Source of the DNA: AC-32 sp963766375 | GTDB lineage: Bacteria; Actinomycetota; Thermoleophilia; Gaiellales; Gaiellaceae | Direction of reading: 5' to 3' | Length of the DNA stretch: 64,000 nucleotides | Assembly (NCBI GenBank): GCA_963766375.1 | Contig: CAVXZG010000006.1 | Span: 186,001 to 250,000, forward strand | Shown here: positions 16,226 through 25,736 of the stretch, one piece after another | Numbering within the stretch: the first letter of the stretch is position 1 | Layout of the letters: every line of letters begins with the position of its first letter | Made by a program: the position numbers and the translations under genes | Notes under the pieces: model-generated | The model's database searches: none | Seen by the model: the letters and a program-made list of their open reading frames with translations, nothing else | What the model was told of the DNA's origin: nothing

Positions 16226-17077
16226 CTAGAGATCCTTGCGAGCGAAGCCGGCCACGGCCACGATTCCGACGAGCACGAGGTAGGCGAGCGCCCAGAGCCG
16301 CAACAGCGTCCCGCCTGTGTAGGCGCCGCCGAAGGGGCCGAGCTGCAGCAGGAAGCCCGTGAACCCGGTCGTGCTGGCCGTGATCTCCCGCAGGCCGTCC
16401 TGATAGAGCGCCTCGAACGGGATCAGCCAGGCAGCGATCTTCGCCGAGTGCTGCAGCGTGTGCGAGTTGAGGGCGTGGCCGATCGAGCCCAGAAGCCCCG
16501 CGACGAGGCCTGCCCCGAAGATCATGAACACCGCGATCCCATTGGCGGTTGCGGTCAGGAACACGGAGCCGAGCAGCGAGAGGGCGGCGACGATCGCGAC
16601 TCCGGCTGCGAGCTCGAGGCCCGGGACAACCACGTGGTCGGGCCACCAGTGGCCGGTCAGGCCCGTGATCACCATCGCCGCCACGTAGACGCCGACGACG
16701 TAAGGCGCGCAGACGGCGACTGCTCCGAGCCAGCGGGCGAACAGGAGCGTCGACCGCCCGACGGGGCGCACGACCAACGGTTGGAGCAGTCCGCGCTCGG
16801 CGTCTCCGCGCACCACGCCCAGCGTGAGGAAGACGGCGAGCACAACGCCCAGAAAGAGCGTTGCGAACATCGCCAGGCCGAACATGAAGGCTCCGGCGAA
16901 GGTGCGCGCGTCGATTCCCACCGGCGGCGAGATGTTCTCGACGTCGCGGAAGACGTAGTGGTTGGCGAGCCAGTAGAGGCTCAGGAAGCCAAGAGTCAGG
17001 AACAGCACCACCGCGAACACCTTTCGGCGCAGCGCCTCGCGCAGGCCGTAACCGACGATCGTGGCGACCGCGGTCAC
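16226..17077 (-). CDS. ABC transporter permease, ABC-2/NosY-like
   Basis: 283 residues with six predicted membrane helices (first at about 20-40, then 65-90, 115-140, 150-175, 180-205 and a last near 255-275). It contains the ERGLLQPLVVRP stretch typical of NosY-type permeases of the ABC-2 exporter class. It overlaps the ATPase gene upstream by ATGA, so the two make one exporter. The substrate cannot be inferred; relatives serve in lipid, drug or copper-protein export. Confidence 0.8.
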   Translation of the reverse strand: MTAVATIVGYGLREALRRKVFAVVLFLTLGFLSLYWLANHYVFRDVENISPPVGIDARTFAGAFMFGLAMFATLFLGVVLAVFLTLGVVRGDAERGLLQPLVVRPVGRSTLLFARWLGAVAVCAPYVVGVYVAAMVITGLTGHWWPDHVVVPGLELAAGVAIVAALSLLGSVFLTATANGIAVFMIFGAGLVAGLLGSIGHALNSHTLQHSAKIAAWLIPFEALYQDGLREITASTTGFTGFLLQLGPFGGAYTGGTLLRLWALAYLVLVGIVAVAGFARKDL

Positions 17078-17916
17078 GAGGTCTCCCCGCCGACGGCCTC
17101 GAGGTAGGTCTCCTCGAGCGTCGAGGTCAGGACGGCGACTCCGTAGACGCGCCGCCCGGCTGCAACCAGCTCGGCCACGAGCCTCGGTGCGTCCTCGCGC
17201 GAGGCGCCCTCGAAGACCTGCACTCCTTCGTCCGTCTCGATCTCCACGCCGCGGGCGCGGGCGAGCTCGCCAGGTGAGCCCTCCGCCACGAGGCGACCGT
17301 GTAGGAGGATCGCCACCCGGTCGCAGACGAGCTCGACCTCGCTCAGCAGGTGGGAGTTGAGCAGTACGGAGATGCCCCTGTTGCGCAGCTCCTCGAGGAG
17401 TACGCGAACGGTGCGGCGGCCTACGGGGTCGAGCGCGCTCGTCGGCTCGTCGAGCAGCAGCAGCGGTGGGCTTCCCACGAGCGCCTGCGCAATCCCGAGT
17501 CGCTGCTGCATGCCCTTCGACATCTGCTCGACGCGGCGCCCGCGCGCTTCGGTGAGCTCGACCAGCTCGAGGAGCTCCGCCCGCTCGGCGGCACCGCCCT
17601 CTGAGCCCGCCAGTCGCTGGTGCAGCTCGAGCAGCTCGTCCGCCGAGTACCAGCCGGGGAAGCGGAAGAGCTCGGCGAGGTAGCCGATCCGGCGGCGGGC
17701 CTCGAGCGAGCCCGCCCGGGCATCGAGTACCTGCGCCGTGCCGCCGGAGGCGCGAACCAGGCCGCAGGCGATCTTGACGAGGGTGGACTTGCCGGCGCCG
17801 TTTGGCCCGAGCAGACCCACGAGCTCGCCTTCGCCGACCTCGAGGTCGACACCGGCAAGAGCGGTGACCGAGCCGTAGCGCTTCTCGAGACCCCGGACGG
17901 CAAGAGCGGGAGGCAC
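17074..17916 (-). CDS. ABC transporter ATP-binding protein
   Basis: About 280 residues from a GTG at 17916-17914, giving the usual start PPALAVRGLEKRYG. Walker A is GPNGAGKST, the signature region is modified to MSKGMQQRLGIAQAL, Walker B is LLLLDEPTSALDP and the H-loop His lies in LNSHLLSE. It is the motor for the downstream overlapping permease. It starts 10 bases after the GNAT gene in the same direction, so it may be the distal part of the ndh-GNAT transcript. Confidence 0.9.
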   Translation of the reverse strand: MPPALAVRGLEKRYGSVTALAGVDLEVGEGELVGLLGPNGAGKSTLVKIACGLVRASGGTAQVLDARAGSLEARRRIGYLAELFRFPGWYSADELLELHQRLAGSEGGAAERAELLELVELTEARGRRVEQMSKGMQQRLGIAQALVGSPPLLLLDEPTSALDPVGRRTVRVLLEELRNRGISVLLNSHLLSEVELVCDRVAILLHGRLVAEGSPGELARARGVEIETDEGVQVFEGASREDAPRLVAELVAAGRRVYGVAVLTSTLEETYLEAVGGETS

Positions 17917-17926
17917 CCGGCCGAGT

Positions 17927-18670
17927 TTACGCAGGAGGCGCGAAGAACTTCGTGTAGTGCCCGAGCTCGTCGAAGCCGAGCTTGCCGTAGAGCTCCTTGG
18001 GCCAGTCCTCCGCGTCGGCGACGAGGAAGACGAACTCTGCGCCCGAGGCCCGCGCTTGCTCGATCGCGCCGAGGATGACCGCGGTCGCGTAGCCCTTGCC
18101 GCGGTGCTCGGGCAAGGTGCCGACGTCCTCCACCTGGGCATCGGCGCCGTCCACGTAGAGGTCGGCATAGCTGACGACCTCGTCGTCGACCAGCACGCCG
18201 AAGAAGCGGGCCGACACCCGCTGACCGATCAGAGCCTTTGCCTGAAAGAGCTGTTTGACCACCTCCGGTTTCGCCCAGGGGTAGCCCTCCATCAGCCTCC
18301 GGCGTGCGGGTCGCAGCGCCTCCTCCTCCAACTCTCGTACGAGCGAGAGGTCGGCCTTTCTTTCAGGCTCGCGCAGCTGTGCCATCACGAGATGCCGATC
18401 GATCCGCCAACCGTGCTCGACGAACCACGGTGCGAGCCTGTCGCCGAGGTCGGGGTCGGGAACGAAAATCAGGCGGCGCTCGAGCCGCTGTGCCTCGGCG
18501 ACGAGCTCTCCCGGATCGGCGTCTCGCTCGATCCAGAGGTAATTGCAGTCCGAGCGCTTCGGCACCTCGTCGGTGTAGACCGCCCGGCCGTATGGGGAAG
18601 CGACGGTACGGCTTCCGCCCATGTCTCCCCGCGCGAGGAACGCGTAGGCGCGGGCAAGGTCGTCACGCAT
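17927..18670 (-). CDS. GNAT family N-acetyltransferase
   Basis: 247 residues. The C-terminal half has the acetyl-CoA-binding motif VGTLPEHRGKGYATAV (motif A) and the later FLVADAEDWPKELYGKLGF typical of GNAT enzymes. The N-terminal half may be a degenerate second GNAT-like lobe. The substrate is unknown. The ATG overlaps the end of the NADH dehydrogenase gene by eight bases, suggesting co-expression. Confidence 0.8.
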   Translation of the reverse strand: MRDDLARAYAFLARGDMGGSRTVASPYGRAVYTDEVPKRSDCNYLWIERDADPGELVAEAQRLERRLIFVPDPDLGDRLAPWFVEHGWRIDRHLVMAQLREPERKADLSLVRELEEEALRPARRRLMEGYPWAKPEVVKQLFQAKALIGQRVSARFFGVLVDDEVVSYADLYVDGADAQVEDVGTLPEHRGKGYATAVILGAIEQARASGAEFVFLVADAEDWPKELYGKLGFDELGHYTKFFAPPA

Positions 18671-19929
18671 CGCCGAGGCGCTGCGGGTGGCCGAGCATCG
18701 AGAGCTCGGCGATGTCGCGGCGGAAGAAGAGCGAGGTCGTCCAGTCCGCGACGACCCGCAGCTTCCGGGAGAACAGGGGCAGTTGGTAGAGGTGATAGGT
18801 GCGGGTGACGAACCAGCCGAGGAAGCCCGTCAGCCGCAGGCCCATCACATCGGCGATTCCCTTGTAGCGCCCGAGCGTCGCCACCTGGCCGAGCATGCGG
18901 TAGCGGTACGGCTTCCGCTCTCCCTGGAGGTTCTTCGCCAGCCGCCGGGCCTGACGCAGCGCGTGCTGGCACGTGGGCGGATCGAATTCACCGGGAGTGG
19001 CGAGGTTCGGGACGCGCGCGCCGTCCCCGAGCGCCCACACGCGCTCGTGGCCCTCGACCGCGAGGGTCTCGTCCACGATCACGCCGCCCCTTCTCGTCGA
19101 GCGGGAGGCCGAACTGGGAGAGCAGCGGGATGCGCTCGGACGCCGGCGGTCCAGACGAGCGTGTGCGTCAGGATCCGCTCGCCATCGGAGAGATGGGCGG
19201 CGTTCGCCTCGACCGAGTCGAGCGTTGTCTCGACGTGGATCTCGACGCCGCGCCGCTCGAGCTTCTCGGCCGCGTACTCGCCGAGGGGTCTCGGGATCTC
19301 GGAGAGGATCTTCGGCGCCGCGTCGACCAGCACCCAGCGCTGGGGCACACTCTGAAGCTTGGGGTAGTACTTGAGCGCGTCGCGGACGAGGTCGGAGAGC
19401 TCGGCCAGCGCTTCGACGCCGGCGTAGCCTGCGCCGACGAAGACGAAGGTCAGCTCCCGGAGCCGGTGCGTCTCGTTGGGCGCGGCATCCGCGGCCTCGA
19501 GCCGGCGCAGGATGTGGTTGCGGAGGTGAATCGCGTCGGCGAGCGACTTGAAGCCGAGCGCGTGGTCGGCGAGGCCGGGGATCGGCAGCGTGCGCGAGAC
19601 CGCGCCGAGCGCGACCACGAGGTCGTGGTAGCTCAGGTTCGACGAGCCCCTCGATCGTCTCGACCTGGACGCGGTTGCGCTGGAGGTCGACGCTCGTCGC
19701 GCGGCCGAGCACGAACTCCGCGTGAGGGCACATCATTCGCAGCGGCACGACGGTGTGGCGGGGCTCCAGCGTTCCGGAGGCGGCCTCCGGCAGCAGCGGC
19801 GTGTAGAGCATCGAAGTTCTCGGGGCTGACGATCGTGGCGCCGCGCTTGCGCAGGCAGCGGGCGACGTAGCCGCCGGCGAAGCCGCCGCCGATGACGAGC
19901 GTTCCCCCGCGAGCCTCCCGGTCGGTCAC
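18663..19929 (-). pseudogene. ndh: Type II NADH dehydrogenase (four frameshifts as read)
   Basis: The pieces together make a full NDH-2: FAD-binding GGGFAGGYVARCL at the N-terminus, the second dinucleotide motif FVFVGAGYAGVEALAEL in the middle, WALGDGARVPN near the FAD pyrophosphate contact, and a C-terminal amphipathic anchor. The frame changes near 19812, 19640, 19137 and 19085. The total length is one base over a multiple of three, fitting four single-base insertions in a protein of about 420 residues. NDH-2 passes electrons from NADH to quinone without pumping protons. Every conserved motif survives, so sequencing error is more likely than decay. The GTG at 19929 follows the DDAH-like gene by three bases. 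Confidence 0.8.
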
Positions 19930-19932
19930 GGC

Positions 19933-20796
19933 CTAGCCGCGCAGGAGCGGACGGGTGAGGCAGGTCGGGCCGCCGTCGCCCTTCGAGAGCTCGTCCCCGC
20001 GGTACGTGAGCACCTCGACGCCCGAGCGCTCCATGCGACGGCGCGTCTCCGGGTTGCCTTCCACGGCGAGGGCCACTCGCGGCGCGAGGGCGAGCACGTT
20101 GGAGCCCATCGTGGCGAACTCCTCGTCCGGGACCTCGACGAGCTCGACGCCACGTTCCTCGAGCAGCTGTGCAAGCCGGGTCGGCAGCAGCGGTGGGTAG
20201 ACGACGGCAAGGTCCGGCGCCAGCGGGCTGATCAGCGACATCAGGTGCATCACCTCGTCCCGGCCGTGCCAGTGCGGGAGGTCGAACGCGAGCACCTCGA
20301 CACCGGGCAGTAGCTCCCGTAGGCGGGCGATCCCCGCCTCGTTGGTGCGGTAGCCGCAGCCGGCGAGCAGCGTGCGCTCGTCGAGCCAGCAGAGGTCGCC
20401 GCCTTCCGCCCACTCCGGATCGCCGAGCCGCCCGGCGATCGGCACGCCGGCCCGCTCGAAGTCTTCCGCCATGGCGGCCACCTCCGAGCGGCGGCACTCC
20501 TTGCCCGGGTGGAGCAGGAGTGCTCCTGCGTCCGCGACCAGCGCGGGGTCGTAGGTGTAGATCGCATCCGGGTTGCCGTCGGCCGGGGACTCGGCGAGCA
20601 CGACCTCCGCGCCGGCGCCCGCGAGCAGCTCGCAGAACGTCTCGTGCTCGGTCGAGATCCCGACGGGATCGGGCTCGGCGCGCCAGCCGCACATCTGCCA
20701 GCCGTGGAGATCCTCCGCGCGTGGCGCCCGCACGAGCACGCGCCGAAGCTCGCCGGTCATGGACTGGCAGCCGTACAGCTTCTGTTCGACGCTCAT
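19933..20796 (-). CDS. Dimethylarginine dimethylaminohydrolase/amidinotransferase-family protein
   Basis: 287 residues of the guanidino-modifying pentein fold. The acidic residues lie in WAEGGDLCW, the catalytic His in HGRDEVMHLMS and the catalytic Cys near the C-terminus in GGPTCLTRP. DDAH cleaves N-methylated arginine to citrulline and methylamines; relatives include arginine deiminase and amidinotransferases, and the substrate is not settled by these motifs. The ATG overlaps the ECF42 sigma stop (ATGA) and the stop lies three bases before ndh. Confidence 0.8.
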   Translation of the reverse strand: MSVEQKLYGCQSMTGELRRVLVRAPRAEDLHGWQMCGWRAEPDPVGISTEHETFCELLAGAGAEVVLAESPADGNPDAIYTYDPALVADAGALLLHPGKECRRSEVAAMAEDFERAGVPIAGRLGDPEWAEGGDLCWLDERTLLAGCGYRTNEAGIARLRELLPGVEVLAFDLPHWHGRDEVMHLMSLISPLAPDLAVVYPPLLPTRLAQLLEERGVELVEVPDEEFATMGSNVLALAPRVALAVEGNPETRRRMERSGVEVLTYRGDELSKGDGGPTCLTRPLLRG

Positions 20797-21974
20797 GCGG
20801 AGGATCGTACTTCGGCGAGCCGGCGCTTCAAGAAGGCGCGCTCAGCCGGCTGCGTCGACAGCTCCAGCGCCTGCCCGTAGGCCATAGCCGCCTCGTCGCT
20901 GCGGCCGAGCCGGCGCAGCAGGTCGGCTCTGGCCGAGTGCAGGTGCCGATAGCCGTCGAGGCCGTCGATCCGCTCGATCAGCCCGAGACCGCGCTCGGGT
21001 CCCTCGGCCATCGCCACCGCCACGGCGCGGTTGAGCTCGATCACCGGCGACGGCGTGAACTGCGCGAGCCGCTCGTAGAGCGCGGCGATCTGCGGCCAGT
21101 CCGTCTCGGCTTCGAGGTGCAGCGAGGCGATCGCGGCCTGGAGCTGGTACGGCCCCGGCTGCCGCAGCGGCAGCGCCCGCTCGAGCATGCGCCGCCCCTC
21201 GTCGATCCGCTCGGCATTCCAGAGCTCGCGGTCCTGGTCGTCGAGCAACACGAGCTCGCCCTCGGGGTCGAGTCGCGCCTCGCGGCGCGCGTCGTGCAGG
21301 AGCATCAGGGCGAGCAGGCCGAGCGCCTCCGGCTCGTCGGGCATCAGCAGCGCGAGCATCTTCCCGAGCCGGATCGCCTCCTCGCAGAGATCGGCTCGCG
21401 GCGGCGGTCCGTAGCCCTCGTTGAAGATCAGGTAGAGAACCGCGAGCACCGCGCGCAGGCGCTCCGGCAGCAGGTGGTCCGGCGGCACTCGGAACGGGAT
21501 TCCCGCCGCGCGGATCTTCCGCTTCGCGCGCACGAGCCGCTGGGCCATCGCCGGCTCGGGCACGAGGAAGGCGCGGGCGATCTCCTCGGTGCTCAGCCCG
21601 CCGAGGGCGCGCAGGGTGAGCGCGACCTGCGCCTCGGTCGAGAGCGCCGGGTGGCAGCACGCGAAGATCAGGCTCAGCCGCTCGTCGGGGATGGGATCCG
21701 CCTCCTCCGCCTTCGGCCTGGTTTCCTCCAGCGCCGCCAGCAGCTCGGTCTTGTGCGCAAGCGTGCGCTCACGCCTGATCCGGTCGATTGCGCGGTTGCG
21801 GGCGGTCGTCAGCAGCCACGCGCCGGGGTTGTCGGGGGCGCCGTCGCGAGGCCAGCGCTCGAGCGCGGCCGCGAAGGCCTCCTGTACCGCGTCCTCGGCG
21901 AGCTGGACGTCGCCGAGGGTGCGAACGAGGATCGCGAGCGTGCGCCCCCATTCCTCCCGGAAGACGCTCCTCGA
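20793..21974 (-). CDS. ECF42-type sigma factor with long C-terminal domain (start unclear)
   Basis: Region 2 (AEDAVQEAFAAALERWP; WLLTTARNRAIDR) and region 4 (LSTEEIARAFLVPEPAMAQRL) are followed by a C-terminal extension of about 200 residues with LYLIFNEGYG and TPR-like helices, the hallmark of ECF42. This group is known to sit beside DGPF (YCII-related) genes, as here. The C-terminal extension is thought to be needed for activity. The frame opens right after the DGPF stop at 21977-21975, but no ATG, GTG or TTG lies in frame before the conserved VFREEW, so a one-base error near 21960 is likely. I give the outermost possible start. Confidence 0.8.
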   Translation of the reverse strand, partial: SRSVFREEWGRTLAILVRTLGDVQLAEDAVQEAFAAALERWPRDGAPDNPGAWLLTTARNRAIDRIRRERTLAHKTELLAALEETRPKAEEADPIPDERLSLIFACCHPALSTEAQVALTLRALGGLSTEEIARAFLVPEPAMAQRLVRAKRKIRAAGIPFRVPPDHLLPERLRAVLAVLYLIFNEGYGPPPRADLCEEAIRLGKMLALLMPDEPEALGLLALMLLHDARREARLDPEGELVLLDDQDRELWNAERIDEGRRMLERALPLRQPGPYQLQAAIASLHLEAETDWPQIAALYERLAQFTPSPVIELNRAVAVAMAEGPERGLGLIERIDGLDGYRHLHSARADLLRRLGRSDEAAMAYGQALELSTQPAERAFLKRRLAEVRSSA

Positions 21975-22337
21975 CTACGAGCCGTCCTCCTCGAAGACCA
22001 TCACCGGCCGAACCTCGACGGAGCCGTAGCGCGAGCCGGGGAGCTTCGCGGCCCAGCCGATCGCCTCGTCCAGCGAGCCAGCCTCGACATGTAGTAGCCG
22101 CCGAGCTGCTCCTTGGTCTCCGCGAACGGGCCGTCGGTGGTCAGCGTCTCGTCGTTGCGGACGCGGACGGTGGTCGCCGTCTGGGTCGGCTCAAGCGCGT
22201 CGCCGGCGACCATCGCGCCGCTGTCCTGCAGTTCCTTCGTGAAGGCCAGTAGGCCTGCATCACCTGGCCGCGCTCCTCTTCGCTCATCGAGTCTCCCGGC
22301 CGTTCTCGTCGCCGTAGATCAGCAGCATGTACTGCAT
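21975..22337 (-). pseudogene. DGPF-domain (YCII-related) protein (about three frameshifts as read)
   Basis: It starts MQYMLLIYGDE at an ATG at 22337 and contains the name-giving TDGPFAETKEQLGGYY, ending VRPVMVFEEDGS. The frame changes near 22290, near 22240 and near 22090. The span is an exact multiple of three, as three single-base insertions would give, yielding a normal protein of about 119 residues. Its role is unknown; it is the standard partner of ECF42 sigma factors and is probably co-transcribed with the next gene. The conserved core argues for sequence error rather than decay. Confidence 0.75.
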
Positions 22338-22635
22338 CTCGCCCTCCTTGGTCGCTGTTGAGAGTACGACGAACGGGCGGAGCCGGAATCGACACGACGA
22401 CGCGCTCTGGCTTACGGCTTCGAGCGTGCTGCAGGGCGTGGCAGAGCGGCCCTGGTGAACGCCTCGCCACTTGAACACGGCTTCTGCCGGCGTGAGCGCG
22501 GGCTGCGTTACGGACGCACGTGGCGGTTGTGCTCGGCGGGCGGAGCCGTGCCTGCGCCGTCTCGCCGCTCGAGTCCCGGAAGAGAAGCCGAAGAGCGCGA
22601 ATAGCAGGAACAGCAGGACGATCACGACCTGGATT
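22338..22635. other. Gap between DGPF gene and helicase gene
   Basis: This 298-base gap probably holds the promoter of the DGPF-sigma-DDAH operon and the 3' end of the helicase transcript. A minus-strand ATG at 22625 opens a frame with a hydrophobic start (MIVLLFLLFALFGFSS), but the rest is Arg-rich and it runs into the DGPF start region, so I do not call it a gene. No clear -10/-35 pair, hairpin or repeat was found. Confidence 0.4.
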
Positions 22636-24871
22636 CTACGCCTGGTCGAGCATTCGCCCCAGCAGCGCGAGCGCGCCCGCCTTGTCCAGCGGCTCGTTCA
22701 GGTTGCCGCACTTCGGGCTCTGCACGCACGAGGGGCAGCCGCGCTCGCAGGGGCAGCCTTCAAGCAGCTTCGCAGTGTCGGCGACCCAGCCCTCGAAGGC
22801 CTCGAACCCGCGCTCGGTGATGCCGACGCCGCCGGAATGCCCGTCGTAGACGAAGATCGTCGGCCCGCCGGTCTGGAAGTGCAGGTTCGTCGAGAGGCCG
22901 CCGATATCCCAGCGGTCGCACATCGCCCACAGCGGCAGCAGCGCGATCAGCGAGTGCTCGGCCGCGTGCAGCGATCCGAGCAGCCGCGGCAGCTCTTCGA
23001 GCCCTTCGAGCATCCGCGCGCTCGGGCATGAACCAGATCGCCTCGGTCTCGAACTCGGTCTGCGGCAGATCGAGCGCGACGAGCTCGATGCTCTCCTGCG
23101 TCTGGATCGACTTCTTCTGGTAGCCGACGACCTGCTCGGTCACCACCACGCGGCCGAAGAAGAGCTGGAGGCCGAGCCGCGCTTCCTCGCGTAGAGGCTG
23201 GACGATCGCCGTCGTCGTCTCCTTCTTCGCCTGCGTGTAGTAGTCGCCGCTGAACGGCTCGACGACGGCCGTGCGCGCGACGAGGTCGAGCTCGCGCACG
23301 CGGTAGCTCTCGCCGAGGTGCAGGTAGATCGCGCCCTCGTGGATGGTCGAGTACGCCCGCGCCTCCTCGCTGATCCCGAGCATGGCGCCGCTGGAGCCGT
23401 CCACGATCTGGAACGACTCCGGGCTGGTCGAGCGCAACGAGATGCGCGCGGCCGGGTAGTCGCGGCCCGCCCAGACGTAGCCCGCCTTCGTCTTGCGCAG
23501 CTCGGGAAGCTCTGCCGCGCGCTCGAGCGCCGCGTCGCCGAGCATCGCCCGGTCGGCGTCGTCCAAAGGCGCCTCGAAGGCCGCCGCGAGGACGTGGCCG
23601 TCGAGCACGCGCGGGTTCTCGTGGTCGAGGATCGCCGCTTCGACGCGCCGCCCCAGCAGCGCTCGGGGCTCGCGCATGAAGTACTGGTCGAGCGCATCCT
23701 CGCTCGCCACGAGCACCGCGAGCCCGTGTCCGCGCCGGCCGGCTCGGCCCCACTGCTGCCTCAGCGAGGCCACGGTTCCGGGGAAGCCGACCGAGATCAC
23801 GCAGTCGAGCAGGCCGACGTCGATCCCGAGCTCGAGCGCGTTCGTCGCGGAGACGCCCAGCAGCTCGCCCTCGAGCAGCCGCCGCTCGATCTCGCGCCGC
23901 TGCTGGGGCGTGTAGCCCGCGCGGTAGGGCGAGAGCGCGGAGTCGTCGCCCAGGCGATCGGCCGTGAAGCGGTGGATCAGCTCCGCGGCGCGGCGGCTCT
24001 TGGCGAAGCAGAGCGTGCGCAGGCCGCGCGAGACCAGGTCGGCCATCAGCTTCGAGGCCTCGCCGAGCGGGCTGGCGCGCAGGCCGAGCTCCTCGTCGGT
24101 CAGCGGTGGGTTCCAGAGCGCCACGGTGCGCTCGGCTCGCGGCGCGGCGTCGTCGCCGATCACCGTTGTCTCGGCCCCGATCAGGCGTGCGCCCAGCTCG
24201 CCGGGGTTGGCGATCGTCGCCGAGGCGAGCAGGAACTGCGGTTCCGCTCCGTAGACCCGGGCAAGGCGCCGCAGCCGCCGCAGGACGTTCGACACGTGCG
24301 AGCCGAAGACGCCGCGGTAGACGTGCGCCTCGTCCACGATCACGTAGGCGAGGTTCGAGAGCACGTCTCCCCAGCGGTCATGGTGCGGCAGCACGCCCAC
24401 GTGGAGCATGTCCGGGTTGGACAGGATCAGGTTGGCCCACTTGCGCACCTGCCAGCGGCGCTCCGTCGCCGTGTCGCCGTCGTAGATCGCGGCGCGGAGC
24501 TTCGGCAGCCCGAAGGTCGCGAGCGAGCGCAGCTGATCCTGAGCAAGCGCCTTCGTCGGGTAGAGGTAGAGCGCCCGCTGCTTCGGCTCGCGCGCGAGCG
24601 CGTCCAGCACGGGCAGGTTGAACGCGAGGGTCTTGCCGCTCGCCGTGCCCGTGGTGACGACCAGGTGCTCGCCTCGCTGCGCCGCCTCCCAGGCCGCCGC
24701 CTGGTGGGCGTAGAGCGCGTCGATCCCCTGTGCAGTCAGAGCCTCTCGCACGCGTGGGTGCAGTTCCTCCGGCAGCGGTGCGAACAGCGCGTCGCGCGCG
24801 GCTTCGGAGCCCAGGTAGGCGAGCTCCTCGCCGACGAGCAGATCGTCCCACCGGGCAACGCTCGTGGCCAT
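22636..24871 (-). CDS. DEAD/DEAH-box helicase, MrfA/YprA-like, with C-terminal Cys cluster (one frameshift)
   Basis: About 744 residues. It has helicase motifs I (TGTASGKTLAF), II (DEAH), III (SATI) and VI (QWGRAGRRG), then a winged-helix region and a C-terminal DUF1998-like domain with CPCERGCPSCVQSPKC, a likely zinc site. The architecture matches MrfA, a 3'-5' DNA helicase in mitomycin repair in Bacillus. The frame changes near 23025 between IWFMPE and EGLEELPRLL; the span is one base over a multiple of three. The ATG at 24871 was chosen over an upstream extension that runs into the TPP riboswitch region. It is divergent from the thi operon. Confidence 0.88.
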
Positions 24872-24892
24872 GAGCCGATGGTAGCCTTGCCG

Positions 24893-24961
24893 TCCCGGGG
24901 TGCCCGCATGGGCTGAGATCACACCCGTCGAACCTGATCCGGTTAGGACCGGCGAAGGGAG
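24893..24961 (+). promoter_or_regulatory. TPP riboswitch (THI element)
   Basis: The conserved pieces are present in order: GGGGTGC, GGGCTGAGATCAC, GAACCTGATCCGGTTAG, ACCGGCGAAGGGA. The outer stem is TCCC (24893-24896) with GGGA (24957-24960). It binds thiamine pyrophosphate and lowers expression when the cofactor is plentiful. It ends four bases before the thiD TTG, and its 3' GGGAGGAAG doubles as the Shine-Dalgarno sequence, so translational control by masking the ribosome site is the likely mechanism. Confidence 0.95.
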
Positions 24962-24965
24962 GAAG

Positions 24966-25736
24966 TTGATTCCAAGATGTCTCACGATCGCCGGGTCGGA
25001 CTCCGGCGGCGGCGCCGGCATTCAGGCCGACCTGAAGGCCTTCGCGGCCGCCGGTTGCCACGGCATGAGCGCGATCGTCGCCCTGACAGCGCAGAACACT
25101 GTCGGTGTGACGGCGGTGCACGAGGTGCCGGCGGACTTCGTGCGCGCGCAGCTCGAGGCGGTCTTCGACGATCTCGGCGTGGACGCTGCCAAGACCGGGA
25201 TGCTCTTCTCCGTGCCGGTGATCGAGACGGTGGCCGACTACCTCGAGCAGCACCCTGTGCCGCTGGTCGTCGACCCGGTGCTGATCGCGAGCTCCGGCGC
25301 GCGGCTGCTGGAGGAGGACGCCGTCGAGACGCTCGTCGCGCGCCTGTTCCCGCTGGCTACCGTCGTGACGCCGAACCTGGCCGAGGCTGAGGCGCTCGCC
25401 GGAAGCGGCTCGAAGCGCGAGCTCGCGGCCCGGTTGCACGAGCTGGGCGCGGCGGCCGCGATCGTCACGGGCGGGCACGGTGAGCCCGTCGACCACCTCT
25501 TCGACGGCGCACGCCACGTCGAGATTCCGGTCGAGCGCCATGACGTTGCCGCCACTCACGGCGCCGGCTGCACGCACTCCGCCACGCTGGCGGCGCTGCT
25601 CGCCCGCGGCGCAAGCCTCGAGGATGCGGCTCGCGGCGCGGCGGAGGCGGCCTCGCGCGCCGTCGCGCAGGGCCATCCCGAGCTCGGCGCGGGGGATGGT
25701 CCGGTGGACGTGCTCGGCCTGCGGGGAGCCGCGTGA
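24966..25736 (+). CDS. thiD: Hydroxymethylpyrimidine/phosphomethylpyrimidine kinase
   Basis: 256 residues of the ribokinase-like fold. The N-terminal TIAGSDSGGGAGIQAD, the AKTGML segment and the C-terminal THGAGCTHSATL anion-hole region are diagnostic. It phosphorylates HMP twice to HMP-PP for thiamine synthesis. The TTG at 24966 is chosen because GGGAGGAAG lies just before it and the family start (CLTIAGSDS) follows; an open frame upstream would translate the riboswitch. It overlaps thiM by ATG-type spacing at 25733. Confidence 0.93.
   Translation: MIPRCLTIAGSDSGGGAGIQADLKAFAAAGCHGMSAIVALTAQNTVGVTAVHEVPADFVRAQLEAVFDDLGVDAAKTGMLFSVPVIETVADYLEQHPVPLVVDPVLIASSGARLLEEDAVETLVARLFPLATVVTPNLAEAEALAGSGSKRELAARLHELGAAAAIVTGGHGEPVDHLFDGARHVEIPVERHDVAATHGAGCTHSATLAALLARGASLEDAARGAAEAASRAVAQGHPELGAGDGPVDVLGLRGAA

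Noticed and set aside
22284..22625. Small minus-strand membrane protein starting MIVLLFLLFALFGF
   Set aside because: Only the first 16 residues look like a protein; the rest is Arg-rich and the frame runs into the start of the DGPF gene.
23318..24916. Long plus-strand open frame opposite the helicase gene (also 41167-43425 opposite lon and 53379-55073 opposite wecB/wecC)
   Set aside because: These are antisense shadows produced by strong GC bias at third codon positions; their translations are low-complexity, Arg/Ala/Glu-rich and match no family, while the opposite strand carries complete motifs.
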